A stretch of DNA of 64,000 nt, from the NCBI RefSeq assembly GCF_006937785.1, contig NZ_SJEE01000001.1, positions 293,740 through 357,739 of the forward strand, read 5' to 3'. Both the position numbers and the translations under genes were made by a program. A model generated the notes under the pieces. The model made no database searches, was not told the origin of the DNA, and worked only from the letters and a program-made list of their open reading frames with translations. Positions within the stretch are counted from its first letter, which is position 1. Every line of letters starts with the position of its first letter. The DNA comes from Pseudanabaena sp. UWO311 (lineage in GTDB: Bacteria; Cyanobacteriota; Cyanobacteriia; Pseudanabaenales; Pseudanabaenaceae). Positions 1 to 7,222 of this stretch are shown in pieces.

Positions 1-363
1 AAAGATGGCTGGGAAGTCGCAGCGCTAGCTATTGGTCTAGGTGGTGCAGTTGGTGAGCTTTGGGTGCAAAACGGTTTACTATTTGTGCTGGCGCTTGGTA
101 TCTGTGGCGTAGCTGGGTTTCAGCTATGGCGCAAGGGCACGAGCAAAAAAGATATTCGCAACTTGATCGAGGCTGATCAAGGCGCAATTCGTCTAGCTGT
201 TCGTAATGGTTATCCTTTGCCTGCGGCTTATAAAAGCTTAGGCAGTGGGCTGAAGATTATGCTCAGTGATGCATCAAAGGGGCGATCGCGTACATTGATC
301 GAAAAACGTCTGGATGCATTGCGCAATGAAGCAAATAAAGCCAGACGTACCTATGAAAATTAG
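1..363 (+). CDS. 3' end of an unrecognised membrane-anchored protein (5' end outside window)
   Basis: The frame is open from base 1, so the true start lies upstream of the window; the internal GTG at 64 need not be the start. About 120 residues are visible. A glycine/alanine/leucine-rich hydrophobic stretch (roughly residues 8-42 of the visible part) looks like one or two membrane segments. It is followed by a basic, soluble tail rich in Lys/Arg with a helical look. I do not recognise the family. An imperfect hairpin directly after the stop (362-420) could end transcription. The reading frame is convincing as coding because it is long, uninterrupted and has typical cyanobacterial codons, but no function can be proposed. 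Confidence 0.7.
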   Translation, partial: KDGWEVAALAIGLGGAVGELWVQNGLLFVLALGICGVAGFQLWRKGTSKKDIRNLIEADQGAIRLAVRNGYPLPAAYKSLGSGLKIMLSDASKGRSRTLIEKRLDALRNEANKARRTYEN

Positions 364-420
364 CAAACCAGAAATCCCACTCGCTGTGAACAATTAGTTG
401 AGTGGGATTTCTAGTTTGCT
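362..420. terminator. Imperfect hairpin after the first gene
   Basis: Arms 362-382 and 400-420 pair with one mismatch around a 17-nt loop. It starts at the stop codon of the upstream gene. There is no strong T-run, so termination is an inference from position. Confidence 0.5.
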
Positions 421-522
421 GTTGCTCCCAATCAAAAATCAACAAACTGCGATCGTCCCAACCAAATATCAAACCAGCGATCACACATTCATCTCCTCAG
501 CACCAAGCGATCGCCCCCATGT
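415..522. repeat. HIP1-punctuated repeat remnant
   Basis: Short units related to CCAACCAAATATCAA and CATCTCCTCA alternate with GCGATCGC or one-base variants. The same units form the larger array at 2216-2613 and the remnant at 1545-1640. Confidence 0.6.
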
Positions 523-530
523 CAAACTTT

Positions 531-1052
531 TTAGGAATTTAGCTGAAATCTAGCTAGGATTTTATCAAAGATATCAATTGAGAATTTGTATCCGTCTATC
601 TCCACAAACGTAGGTAATTCCACACTTTTAGAATGGTTGACAAAAACTCCTGACGTAATTATGTCACCCAAATAAAACATCTCAAAATCAGACTTTTTCT
701 TGCTTGGGAAAATTTCAAATAAAAGGATTCTATGAATTAACGGCAGTGGTTCTGGTTCTGTTTGTGACTCTCGAAGATACGCTTTACTGTATACTCGCTC
801 AGAGAAATCTTTCAGTGTTGAATAGAGCTCATCTAATCGACTGAATTTGAACATATAGGTTGTGCAACCAATAGTCATTGTAATCCCTTCTTCATCTACT
901 TCTTCCACGAAATATTTATCTATACCTATAATTTTGTGGAGTTTTTCAAAGGATTCACGAAAGTCAATCTTTATACCAGTGCCAGCGATCTCACCAGTTT
1001 GAATGATGTATTTCCCAAGATTTTTGCCCATAAAAGTCTTAACCTTCCACAT
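531..1052 (-). CDS. Unrecognised protein, 173 aa
   Basis: An uninterrupted 173-codon frame. The protein is soluble, mixed alpha/beta in character, with many aromatic and acidic residues and no signal peptide or membrane segment. I do not recognise a family. Its ATG lies inside the end of a 44-codon antitoxin-like frame (1039-1173), overlapping it by 14 bp. That arrangement is typical of translationally coupled toxin-antitoxin genes, so a role as partner of the upstream small gene is possible but unproven. An internal ATG nine codons in (at 1028) is an alternative start. It is AT-rich and sits in the accessory island with other toxin-antitoxin genes. Confidence 0.6.
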   Translation of the reverse strand: MWKVKTFMGKNLGKYIIQTGEIAGTGIKIDFRESFEKLHKIIGIDKYFVEEVDEEGITMTIGCTTYMFKFSRLDELYSTLKDFSERVYSKAYLRESQTEPEPLPLIHRILLFEIFPSKKKSDFEMFYLGDIITSGVFVNHSKSVELPTFVEIDGYKFSIDIFDKILARFQLNS

Positions 1053-1173
1053 TTTGTAATTTCAACAATTGGTAGTACAAGTAAGCATCATCACCAGAAA
1101 GTAACACATCATCTTCTACTTCCTGCATCAACTTAGCCAAGCCAAAGTTTTCTAAAATTTCTTCGGATGTCAT
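1039..1173 (-). CDS. 44-aa antitoxin-like small protein, N-terminally shortened
   Basis: A small frame starting at an ATG (1171-1173) and ending at TAA (1039-1041). It contains the segment EEILENFGLAKLMQEVEDD followed by LLSGDDAYLYYQLL. The same EEILENFGLAKLMQEVEDD segment occurs at the C-terminus of the frame at 4043-4195, which has about 30 more residues at its N-terminus. This copy therefore looks 5'-truncated, or uses an internal start. The sequence resembles small antitoxins that precede RelE-type toxins in cyanobacteria, but that is recalled resemblance only. It overlaps the start of the 173-aa gene. Confidence 0.45.
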   Translation of the reverse strand: MTSEEILENFGLAKLMQEVEDDVLLSGDDAYLYYQLLKLQNVEG

Positions 1174-1208
1174 TCTGCTGCCCCCAATCCAAATCTTTTA
1201 AAGCGTTC

Positions 1209-1475
1209 TCAGTCCAAGTAAGCCTTAACATCTATTTCTCTTACTTTTCCTTGTTCATGCTGTGAAATACTTTGATATAGACGCTCTCTATTGGCTGGGT
1301 TGCTTAATAAATACAATGTTTCCATTAAGCTGCTATATTCTCTTTCATCCAAAATCACAATGCTCTTCTCAGGTTCTTTATAAACTGAAATAACTTCATG
1401 ATTTTGCAGAACTCTCTCAAAAATTTTTGCAAATTGAGTATTGCATTCTTGGAATGTGACTTGCTGTGTTGACAT
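1209..1475 (-). CDS. Phd/YefM-family antitoxin
   Basis: 88 residues with the typical layout of Phd/YefM antitoxins: an N-terminal beta-alpha-beta DNA-binding part (VTFQECNTQFAKIFERVLQ, then VISVYKEPEKSIVILDEREY) and an acidic helical C-terminal tail that would neutralise a toxin. Such proteins usually repress their own operon. No RelE/YoeB or Doc-type toxin lies directly downstream; the next genes on this strand are the 44-aa frame and the 173-aa unknown. It is therefore either an orphan antitoxin or paired with an unrecognised partner. Family assignment is good; partner unknown. Confidence 0.75.
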   Translation of the reverse strand: MSTQQVTFQECNTQFAKIFERVLQNHEVISVYKEPEKSIVILDEREYSSLMETLYLLSNPANRERLYQSISQHEQGKVREIDVKAYLD

Positions 1476-1544
1476 GGCTTAATAGTCTCAGGGACAAGTT
1501 TGCATAATATTCTAACCTATGATTGTTTAAAGCATAACCTACTC

Positions 1545-1640
1545 ACATTGCCCCAACCAAATATCAATAAGTGCTCGCCCCTTCATCTCCCCATAAAAAA
1601 GCGATCGCCCCAATCAAAAATCAACAAGCAGCGATCGCCA
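1545..1640. repeat. HIP1-punctuated repeat remnant
   Basis: Contains the same alternating units as the array at 2216-2613 (CCAACCAAATATCAA and CATCTCCCCATAAAAAA), with two intact GCGATCGC octamers. It separates the Phd/YefM gene from the BrnTA pair. Confidence 0.6.
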
Positions 1641-1666
1641 TTAGTATTTGATTAGCTAATCGAGAT

Positions 1667-1918
1667 TTACGGATTTTCAGATTTCATTGATAACTGGTCG
1701 TCTAATTGTGATGAATTTTGCTTAATTAATCGCATTAGCAATCTTAGACCTTCATTGACTGATACCGAATTTGGAAATAACTTAGCAACATCAGGATCTA
1801 GATTGACAGTGACAGTGCTTTTCTTTCTTCCCTGACCACGAGCAACAACGGTCATTTGAGTAAAATCATATTCAGGAAGTAAATCATCTTCCATATCAAT
1901 CTCAGAGTTCTGATTCAT
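1667..1918 (-). CDS. BrnA-type antitoxin partner of BrnT
   Basis: 83 residues with an acidic N-terminus and a C-terminal ribbon-helix-helix-like segment (KKSTVTVNLDPDVAKLFPNS, then SVNEGLRLLMRLI). It follows the BrnT-like toxin gene and overlaps its end by 17 bp, the normal toxin-first order of brnTA operons. BrnA proteins bind and neutralise BrnT and repress the operon as a complex. The call rests mainly on gene order plus the DNA-binding fold seen in the sequence; direct similarity to BrnA is weak by eye. Confidence 0.7.
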   Translation of the reverse strand: MNQNSEIDMEDDLLPEYDFTQMTVVARGQGRKKSTVTVNLDPDVAKLFPNSVSVNEGLRLLMRLIKQNSSQLDDQLSMKSENP

Positions 1919-2177
1919 ATGCTTTACGTTCTTTACGAGTAGCTGGACGGACGCTAATTAGGCGTGTTGTATTTTGTCTTTCTGTATAAGATACGACTAG
2001 TAGTCTACCTCTAGCCGATTCTCCCATAATAATAAAACGTTGTTCTTGGATGGAATGTGTCGGATCGGCAAAAGTTAAAAACAAAGGATCGTCAAATACA
2101 GAGGTTGCTTCATCAAAGGATACTCCATGTTTAGCTAGGTTACTTTTGGCTTTGGTTTCATCCCAATCAAACAGCAT
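1902..2177 (-). CDS. brnT: BrnT-family ribonuclease toxin (DUF497)
   Basis: 91 residues with the BrnT/DUF497 signature: an N-terminal FDWDETKAKSNLAKHGVSFDEA, a central FxDP segment, then the beta strands RFIIMGESARGRLLVVSYTE and the closing RLISVRPATRKERKAYE. BrnT toxins adopt a RelE-like fold and cleave RNA to stop growth. The antitoxin gene follows with a 17-bp overlap, implying one transcript and coupled translation. A second, diverged brnTA pair lies at 4226-4736, so the island has two independent systems. Confidence 0.88.
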   Translation of the reverse strand: MLFDWDETKAKSNLAKHGVSFDEATSVFDDPLFLTFADPTHSIQEQRFIIMGESARGRLLVVSYTERQNTTRLISVRPATRKERKAYESEL

Positions 2178-2215
2178 GGGTTAATTATTTAACATTATTC
2201 TTAGAATTATAGTGG

Positions 2216-2613
2216 ATCGCCCCTAACCAAATATCAACAATCCGCGATCGCCCCTTCATCTCCTCACAACAAAGCGATCGCCCAACCAAATATCAAAAAC
2301 TAGCGATCGCCCCCAACCAAAATCAACAAACAGCGATCGCCCCCAACCAAATATCAATAAACAGCGATCGCCTATTCATATCTCCACAAAAAGCGATCGC
2401 CCCCAACCAAATATCAATAAACAGCGATCGCCTATTCATATCTCCACAAAAAGCGATCGCATCCACCAAATATCAACAACAGCGATCGCACATTCATCTC
2501 CTTAGCACCAAGCGATCGCACTCAATCAAATATCAAAAACTGCGATCGCCCCTTCATCTCCCACAAAAAAGCGATCGCCCCTAATCAAAAATCAGCAAGC
2601 AGCGATCGCTTAT
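2216..2613. repeat. Tandem array of HIP1 octamers at about 30-bp spacing
   Basis: This 455-bp gap between brnT and the 405-codon gene holds no gene. It carries 13 intact GCGATCGC octamers, the first at 2244 and the last at 2602, about 30 bp apart. Two spacer types mostly alternate: A-type (CCCCAACCAAATATCAATAA) and B-type (ATTCATATCTCCACAAAAA). Bases 2341-2400 and 2401-2460 are an exact 60-bp tandem duplication holding one A and one B spacer. Spacers are degenerate elsewhere, so the array grew by unequal exchange or slippage rather than by CRISPR-like addition of unique spacers. Confidence 0.9.
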
Positions 2614-2634
2614 CTATTTCCCAATATTTAACTT

Positions 2635-3852
2635 CTACAAATGTAAATTTGGAGGTTCTTTAGTTGTTGTATGGCAAGTGAACGGATTATCTTCTACAAA
2701 TAAAGAATCTAAATAGTGATCGGGGATTTTTGTGAAGTCTCTTAAAAAATTTACATGCTTTTTCTTGATTTCATCTTCTGACAAGGATTCATAATGTACT
2801 TCTATTCGATAAATGATTCCATCAAAATACATCAAATCTGATTCCTTTTCATCAGATTGCTTGCCAATGAAAATCCTATCTTCTTTGCCATCGGGATTTG
2901 TTTCAGGATACCTGATCGAATGTTTTCTACACTTACGAAGTTTAAAATCAGAAAGATTTAAATGGGACCATATGTGTCCTCTCTCCATCTTATCTATAAT
3001 ATTTTTGCGTTCGTCTAGGTATATACAGTTATCATAAAACTGAATAGTTCCTTCATTAATATCCTTGTCATTTTGAGTAATGGTAAATGCAAGGAAGTGG
3101 TTTTTATTGTCATCAATCTTAGCTCCAGAACCAAAGTCACCTGAATGAGCATGAATATTTGGTCTTAGGTGATTTACTGGTGGAATATATGCTTTAAATT
3201 CACCAAGATAATGCTCTGGGTAGTCTCCTTTGATAAGATTATCAGTGCTTTTTGGAACTCTACTCTTATCTCCTTGTATGATTATTTTATTGCCATTTTC
3301 GTCAATATCAATCGGTAATCCTTCTATGTAAAATTCAAAATGATGCTCATCAATAACTTTAAACTCCTTTTTAGGCTTGTTATATTGAGAAATAATAGTC
3401 CTATGATTTTTATAAGCAATAGAATTATCGTCAGGTTCGGAAGCTCTTAACCAAACCAAGACAGTCATATTTTTGCTATAAATTATTCTCTTTTTGACTG
3501 ATATATATTCCTTTCTCCGCATCGTAAAGTTGTATCCCCAGCCTGCCCGTACTAATTCTTCTCGAAGGGATTGTAGCAAAGAGAAGCTAGCATTATTAAC
3601 AGCATCAAGCTCAAATAAGCCTTCTGGACTAGGTAACTTACCACGATTCCTCTTGAATTTCTGAAAACTCATCCATGGAAATTCATCAATAGTGCGTTTG
3701 TCTTGACTACGGATACTTAAAATCTTGGGTGGTTTTACATATTCATATTCCTTACTTTCATTAATTGTAGATAATATTTTATCTAACGCTTCAGGGCTAT
3801 CTTTTACCAGAGCAAGCAAGAGTTGGATTATTGATACGATGAATTCATTCAT
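2635..3852 (-). CDS. Unrecognised protein, 405 aa
   Basis: A long uninterrupted frame. A hydrophobic helix at residues 4-17 is followed by a soluble, highly charged protein with many Lys, Asp and Glu; there is no clear lipobox or cleavage site. The middle and C-terminal parts look beta-rich. A His/Gly/Asp-rich stretch (IHAHSGDFGSGAKIDDNKNH, about residues 233-252) could be a metal or ligand site, but I match it to no catalytic motif. The gene is AT-rich compared with core genes of the window and is bordered by the HIP1 array and an antitoxin remnant, which fits an acquired accessory gene. A defence or toxin role is possible only by location. Confidence 0.6.
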   Translation of the reverse strand: MNEFIVSIIQLLLALVKDSPEALDKILSTINESKEYEYVKPPKILSIRSQDKRTIDEFPWMSFQKFKRNRGKLPSPEGLFELDAVNNASFSLLQSLREELVRAGWGYNFTMRRKEYISVKKRIIYSKNMTVLVWLRASEPDDNSIAYKNHRTIISQYNKPKKEFKVIDEHHFEFYIEGLPIDIDENGNKIIIQGDKSRVPKSTDNLIKGDYPEHYLGEFKAYIPPVNHLRPNIHAHSGDFGSGAKIDDNKNHFLAFTITQNDKDINEGTIQFYDNCIYLDERKNIIDKMERGHIWSHLNLSDFKLRKCRKHSIRYPETNPDGKEDRIFIGKQSDEKESDLMYFDGIIYRIEVHYESLSEDEIKKKHVNFLRDFTKIPDHYLDSLFVEDNPFTCHTTTKEPPNLHL

Positions 3853-4042
3853 GGCAAAAAAACAATATGAATAATATATGTAAACCTGTATCTGAAAGCC
3901 CGTCAGCCTGATATTTTAAACTATTATAATTATATCTTGATGATTTTGTAACTGCGTATGAGAAACATATATATTCTCAAAGTAATTACTAGTTTTTGTT
4001 TAACGGTTTAAGATACGAGTAAGCAACATCACCAGAAAGCAA

Positions 4043-4195
4043 CTAATCATCTTCTACTTCCTGCATTAATTTTGCCAAACCAAAGTTTTCTAAGATTTCT
4101 TCGATTTGGTTATAAATATCTATAGAGATTTGCACCGCAAGAGGACGGTGCTGCTCATCAAAAACATATTGCTTTGGGATATCTATCATATTCAT
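4043..4195 (-). pseudogene. Antitoxin-like gene cut short by a stop codon
   Basis: The frame begins MNMIDIPKQYVFDEQHRPLAV and continues through EEILENFGLAKLMQEVEDD to a TAG at 4043-4045. The same frame then reads on as LLSGDVAYSYLKPL, matching the LLSGDDAYLYYQLLKL of the related frame at 1039-1173. The stop therefore truncates the ancestral protein at residue 50, most simply by one substitution. DNA identity with 1077-1168 is high, so the two are duplicated copies. The N-terminal part resembles small cyanobacterial antitoxins; no toxin follows. It may still be translated as a 50-residue protein. Confidence 0.6.
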
Positions 4196-4225
4196 GCCTT
4201 ACTCTATACAAATAAATTACAAAGA

Positions 4226-4495
4226 CTACGCTGCTTGATGAGCTTCAGCATAGATTTTTAATGCTGCTGCCATTTTCTTCTCATAGTCATCGCCTTGTGA
4301 CTGAAACCACGCAAGTGTTTGAGGATCAACTTGCACAAGAGCATTCAATGGAGATACAGGCTTCCACCAGCGCGACTTATTGAAAAACTCTTCGGTCAAA
4401 GGTGGAATATCAGATGTATCAATTTCTGATTCTGATAGAGCGTCAAGTTTAGCCCAATTCGTCTCTGAGGTATTGTTCATAATATTTTTGCTCAT
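4226..4495 (-). CDS. brnA: BrnA-type antitoxin
   Basis: About 89 residues from the ATG at 4495 (MSKNIMNN). ATGs at 4525 and 4480 are alternatives and no ribosome-binding site decides. The acidic N-terminal half (TSDIPPLTEEFFNKSRWWKP) leads to VQVDPQTLAWFQSQGDDYEKKM plus an alpha-helical end, the pattern of BrnA/DUF4415 antitoxins that bind DNA with a ribbon-helix-helix fold. It overlaps the end of the preceding brnT-like gene, the standard operon order, and should be co-transcribed and self-repressed with it. Confidence 0.8.
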   Translation of the reverse strand: MSKNIMNNTSETNWAKLDALSESEIDTSDIPPLTEEFFNKSRWWKPVSPLNALVQVDPQTLAWFQSQGDDYEKKMAAALKIYAEAHQAA

Positions 4496-4736
4496 ATGGT
4501 AAAGCTTTGCGGAGTGAAATAACACGGATCGTTTGAGCGTCTATTTCTGTGAAAACAATAACGACAACACGACCATCAAGTAACCCAAGACCAACCCATC
4601 GCTCTTCTCCATAGTCTTGTCTTTCGTCTAAAGAAACTCGAAGAGGAAGTTTAAAAACCTTATAAGCATCAGCAAAGTCAAGTTGATGCTTGGCAATATT
4701 GCGCTGGTTTTTCTGTTGATCCCACTCGAATTTCAT
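4449..4736 (-). CDS. brnT: BrnT-family ribonuclease toxin (DUF497)
   Basis: 95 residues with the family pattern: FEWDQQKNQRNIAKHQLDFADA at the N-terminus, a central DERQDYGEERWVGLG, strands VVVIVFTEID, and a closing IRVISLRKALPYEQKYYEQY. The catalytic-type Lys/His/Arg-rich surfaces of BrnT are preserved. It is clearly diverged from the other brnT in this island (1902-2177), so cross-neutralisation is not assured. Its antitoxin gene overlaps its 3' end. The gene lies 50 bp beyond the terminator of the RuBisCO operon, marking the island boundary. Confidence 0.88.
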   Translation of the reverse strand: MKFEWDQQKNQRNIAKHQLDFADAYKVFKLPLRVSLDERQDYGEERWVGLGLLDGRVVVIVFTEIDAQTIRVISLRKALPYEQKYYEQYLRDELG

Positions 4737-4785
4737 TTTTTGATTTTACCAAATTTTATTTGCGATCGCCATTAGCGTCAGAAAT

Positions 4786-4828
4786 AACAAACAAAAAAGC
4801 CCCGCATTGCGGGGCTTTTTTGTTTGTT
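4786..4828 (-). terminator. Intrinsic terminator of the rbcLXS operon
   Basis: Perfect 20-nt arms (4786-4805 and 4809-4828) around the loop ATT, with a GCCCCGC stem base and A/T runs on each side. It starts 5 bp after the rbcS stop. Because both flanks are A/T tracts it could work in both directions. Confidence 0.9.
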
Positions 4829-4833
4829 AAAGC

Positions 4834-5169
4834 TTAGTAACGAGCAGCGTTAGGCTTGTGTACGATGAAGCTTTGGACTTGGCACTGCTTGATGTTGTCG
4901 AAAGCAACAACGCGGATGAAGCTACCAGGATAGCTAGAGCGGCAAGCTTGAACTTCAGTCAAAACTTCTTGAGGAGTTCTGGCGCTGAACAAGGGCAACT
5001 TCCAAAGAGTCCAGTAGTGGATTGCTGGATCGGAATCTTCGTTGAATTCGATCGCAGGGTAGAAACCTTGCTTAAGGGTGTACTCGATTTGACGAGTGAT
5101 TTGAGCATCGCTCAAAGGGGGAAGATAAGAAAGAGTTTCGTAACGACGCTCTTTTGGTAAAGTTTGCAT
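4834..5169 (-). CDS. rbcS: RuBisCO small subunit
   Basis: 111 residues, the usual cyanobacterial length. It shows the small-subunit pattern: ETLSYLPPL near residue 11, [16 protein letters not shown], then [10 protein letters not shown] and [17 protein letters not shown]. The subunit caps the L8 core of form IB RuBisCO in carboxysomes and raises catalytic efficiency. A clear ribosome-binding site (GAGGAAAT) precedes the ATG. It is the last gene of rbcL-rbcX-rbcS, 27 bp after rbcX, and is followed at once by a strong terminator. Confidence 0.98.
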   Translation of the reverse strand: MQTLPKERRYETLSYLPPLSDAQITRQIEYTLKQGFYPAIEFNEDSDPAIHYWTLWKLPLFSARTPQEVLTEVQACRSSYPGSFIRVVAFDNIKQCQVQSFIVHKPNAARY

Positions 5170-5196
5170 TATTTCCTCGCGATTAGAATTATATTT

Positions 5197-5718
5197 CTAT
5201 TGATTTTGTTGAGTGGTAGCGCGATCGCTATCAACATCTGAATCCGCAATCGATTCTAAAGGTTCTTCCAAGAGATTTCCAAGACTAACTTCTAAACTAG
5301 ATTCTGGATTGCTTTTCTCATCAATCCCAGTATCTAACTTATTATCTAGATTCTCGCATTCTGCATATCCCTCAGAAGCCTGAACATTCATAATGCGTTC
5401 AAAATGCTGACGGCGAAGTTGCATATTTGATTGTTGGATGCCAGTCCGAGTCATCTCTGGCAAAAATTCTAAAATTTCATTCGCCAGATGCTCTCGCACT
5501 GTCATTACTCGAAAAGCCATTTCTTGGTGAACCTCAAAAAGGTCTTTGATATAAAGCTCACCATTTTGGAGTCTTTCGCGCGTTGAGAACTGATTAAACC
5601 AAAGAGCTTTTAACTTATCGGTTTCCTGCAATTGCTCACCAATAGTCTTGACAGCCTCGAAGGTCAAAAAATTGATCAACATATTGGCTGTGGACTTAGT
5701 ACTGCGCTTAATATCCAT
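5197..5718 (-). CDS. rbcX: RuBisCO assembly chaperone RbcX
   Basis: 173 residues. The first ~115 form the helical RbcX core: KSTANMLINFLTFEAVKTI, then LWFNQFSTRERLQNGELYI and MAFRVMTVREHLANEILEFLP, ending near the RRQHFERIMN segment. RbcX dimers clamp the C-terminal peptide of the large subunit and help L8 assembly. The last ~55 residues are an acidic, Ser/Glu-rich, probably disordered tail; tail length varies among RbcX proteins. The gene sits between rbcL and rbcS, as in many cyanobacteria. A hairpin in the rbcL-rbcX gap (5741-5779) could lower its expression relative to rbcL. Confidence 0.96.
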   Translation of the reverse strand: MDIKRSTKSTANMLINFLTFEAVKTIGEQLQETDKLKALWFNQFSTRERLQNGELYIKDLFEVHQEMAFRVMTVREHLANEILEFLPEMTRTGIQQSNMQLRRQHFERIMNVQASEGYAECENLDNKLDTGIDEKSNPESSLEVSLGNLLEEPLESIADSDVDSDRATTQQNQ

Positions 5719-5740
5719 AGGCTGAACTTAACCAAGAATT

Positions 5741-5779
5741 ATTACTATATTGTTTCGCGTAGCGAAACAATATAGTAAT
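5741..5779. repeat. Perfect palindrome between rbcL and rbcX
   Basis: Arms 5741-5758 and 5762-5779 (18 nt each) are exactly complementary around the loop GTA. It begins 12 bp beyond the rbcL stop. The tip (TTCGC-GTA-GCGAA) fits the trinucleotide-loop palindrome class seen across the window. In the operon transcript it could act as partial terminator, RNA stabiliser for rbcL, or both. Confidence 0.9.
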
Positions 5780-5791
5780 GGAGCTAATCAA

Positions 5792-7222
5792 TTAGACGGT
5801 ATCCATTGCTTCAAATTCAAACTTGATTTCTTTCCAGAGTTCAAGAGCAACGTTCAATTCAGGAGACCAACGACCAGCTTCACGGAGGATGTCGCCACCT
5901 TCACGCATCATGTCGCGACCTTCGTTACGTGCTTGTACGCAAGCTTCGAGAGCAACGCGGTTAGCGGTTGCACCAGGAGCAGCACCCCATGGGTGACCCA
6001 ATGTACCACCACCGAACTGTAGGCAAGAGTCATCGCCGAAGATTTCGACGAGCGCAGGCATGTGCCATACGTGGATACCACCCGAAGCAACGGGCATAAC
6101 ACCAGGCATAGAAGCCCAATCTTGAGTGAAGTAGATACCACGTTCGCGATCGAGTTCGATGTGGTCTTCACGCATTAGGTCAACAAAGCCCATGGTGATG
6201 CCCTTTTCGCCTTCGAGCTTACCAACAACGGTTCCAGAGTGGAGGTGATCGCCACCAGACATACGAAGACACTTAGCCAAAACGCGGAAGTGAATACCGT
6301 GGGTTTTTTGACGGTCAATAACGGCGTGCATTGCGCGGTGAATGTGCAAGAGCAAGCCATTGTCGCGGCAATACTTAGCAAGAGAGGTGTTTGCTGTGAA
6401 ACCACCAGTCAAGAAGTCATGCATGATGATTGGTGTGCCGATTTCTTTTGCGAAAGCTGCACGTTCCATCATTTGTTCAGATGTAGGAGCAGTTACGTTC
6501 AAGTAGTGACCCTTGACTTCGCCAGTTTCAGCTTGAGCTTTTTCGATTGCTTCTTGTACAAACAGGAAGCGATCGCGCCAGCGCATGAAAGGCTGAGAGT
6601 TGATGTTTTCGTCGTCTTTGGTGAAGTCCAAACCGCCGCGAAGACATTCGTATACTGCACGACCGTAGTTCTTAGCAGATAGACCCAATTTAGGCTTGAT
6701 GGTACAACCCAATAGAGGACGACCGTACTTGTTCAACTTGTCGCGTTCAACTTGAATACCATGAGGAGGTCCTTGGAAGGTCTTCAAGTATGCAATAGGC
6801 ACACGGATGTCTTCTAGACGAAGTGCACGAAGAGCTTTGAAACCGAATACGTTACCAACCAATGAGGTTAGCAAGTTAGTTACAGAACCTTCTTCAAACA
6901 AGTCAAGAGGATAGGCGATGTAAGCGATGTATTGATTGTCTTCGTTGGGTACTGGTTCGACATCATAGCAACGACCTTTGTAGCGATCGAGGTCGGTCAA
7001 CAAATCTGTCCATACAGTTGTCCATGTACCTGTAGAAGATTCAGCGGCTACCGCAGCAGCAGCTTCTTCTGGAGGTACGCCTGGTTGAGGCACGAAGCGA
7101 AAAGCAGCGAGAAGGTCAGTATCTCTGGGTGTGTAATCGGGGGTATAGTACTTTAGTTTATAGTCCTGAACACCTGCGTCGTACCCAGCCTTGGCTTTAG
7201 ACTGTGTTTTTGAGTAAGACAT
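5792..7222 (-). CDS. rbcL: RuBisCO large subunit (form IB)
   Basis: 476 residues, full length. It fixes CO2 onto ribulose 1,5-bisphosphate. Visible family landmarks: the N-terminal [10 protein letters not shown], the [11 protein letters not shown] segment carrying the lysine that is carbamylated and the Mg-binding Asp/Glu (about residue 200), the HIHRAMHAV stretch, loop 6 with [10 protein letters not shown], and the GGTLGHPWG phosphate-binding segment near the C-terminus. A strong ribosome-binding site (AAGGAG, 6 nt before the ATG) fixes the start. It is first in rbcL-rbcX-rbcS. No carboxysome shell genes are adjacent in the window. Confidence 0.99.
   Translation of the reverse strand: MSYSKTQSKAKAGYDAGVQDYKLKYYTPDYTPRDTDLLAAFRFVPQPGVPPEEAAAAVAAESSTGTWTTVWTDLLTDLDRYKGRCYDVEPVPNEDNQYIAYIAYPLDLFEEGSVTNLLTSLVGNVFGFKALRALRLEDIRVPIAYLKTFQGPPHGIQVERDKLNKYGRPLLGCTIKPKLGLSAKNYGRAVYECLRGGLDFTKDDENINSQPFMRWRDRFLFVQEAIEKAQAETGEVKGHYLNVTAPTSEQMMERAAFAKEIGTPIIMHDFLTGGFTANTSLAKYCRDNGLLLHIHRAMHAVIDRQKTHGIHFRVLAKCLRMSGGDHLHSGTVVGKLEGEKGITMGFVDLMREDHIELDRERGIYFTQDWASMPGVMPVASGGIHVWHMPALVEIFGDDSCLQFGGGTLGHPWGAAPGATANRVALEACVQARNEGRDMMREGGDILREAGRWSPELNVALELWKEIKFEFEAMDTV

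Noticed and set aside
2216..2613. CRISPR-like array (regular short repeats about 30 bp apart)
   Set aside because: The repeated element is the 8-bp HIP1 octamer. Spacers are only two types and repeat among themselves, with no unique spacers, no 24-37-bp direct repeat and no cas genes nearby.
4858..5160. 100-codon plus-strand frame inside rbcS
   Set aside because: Antisense shadow of the conserved small-subunit gene, without its own start signals.
6239..6682. 147-codon plus-strand frame inside rbcL
   Set aside because: It is antisense to the highly conserved rbcL coding region and its product looks like no known protein; a shadow of the rbcL codon pattern.
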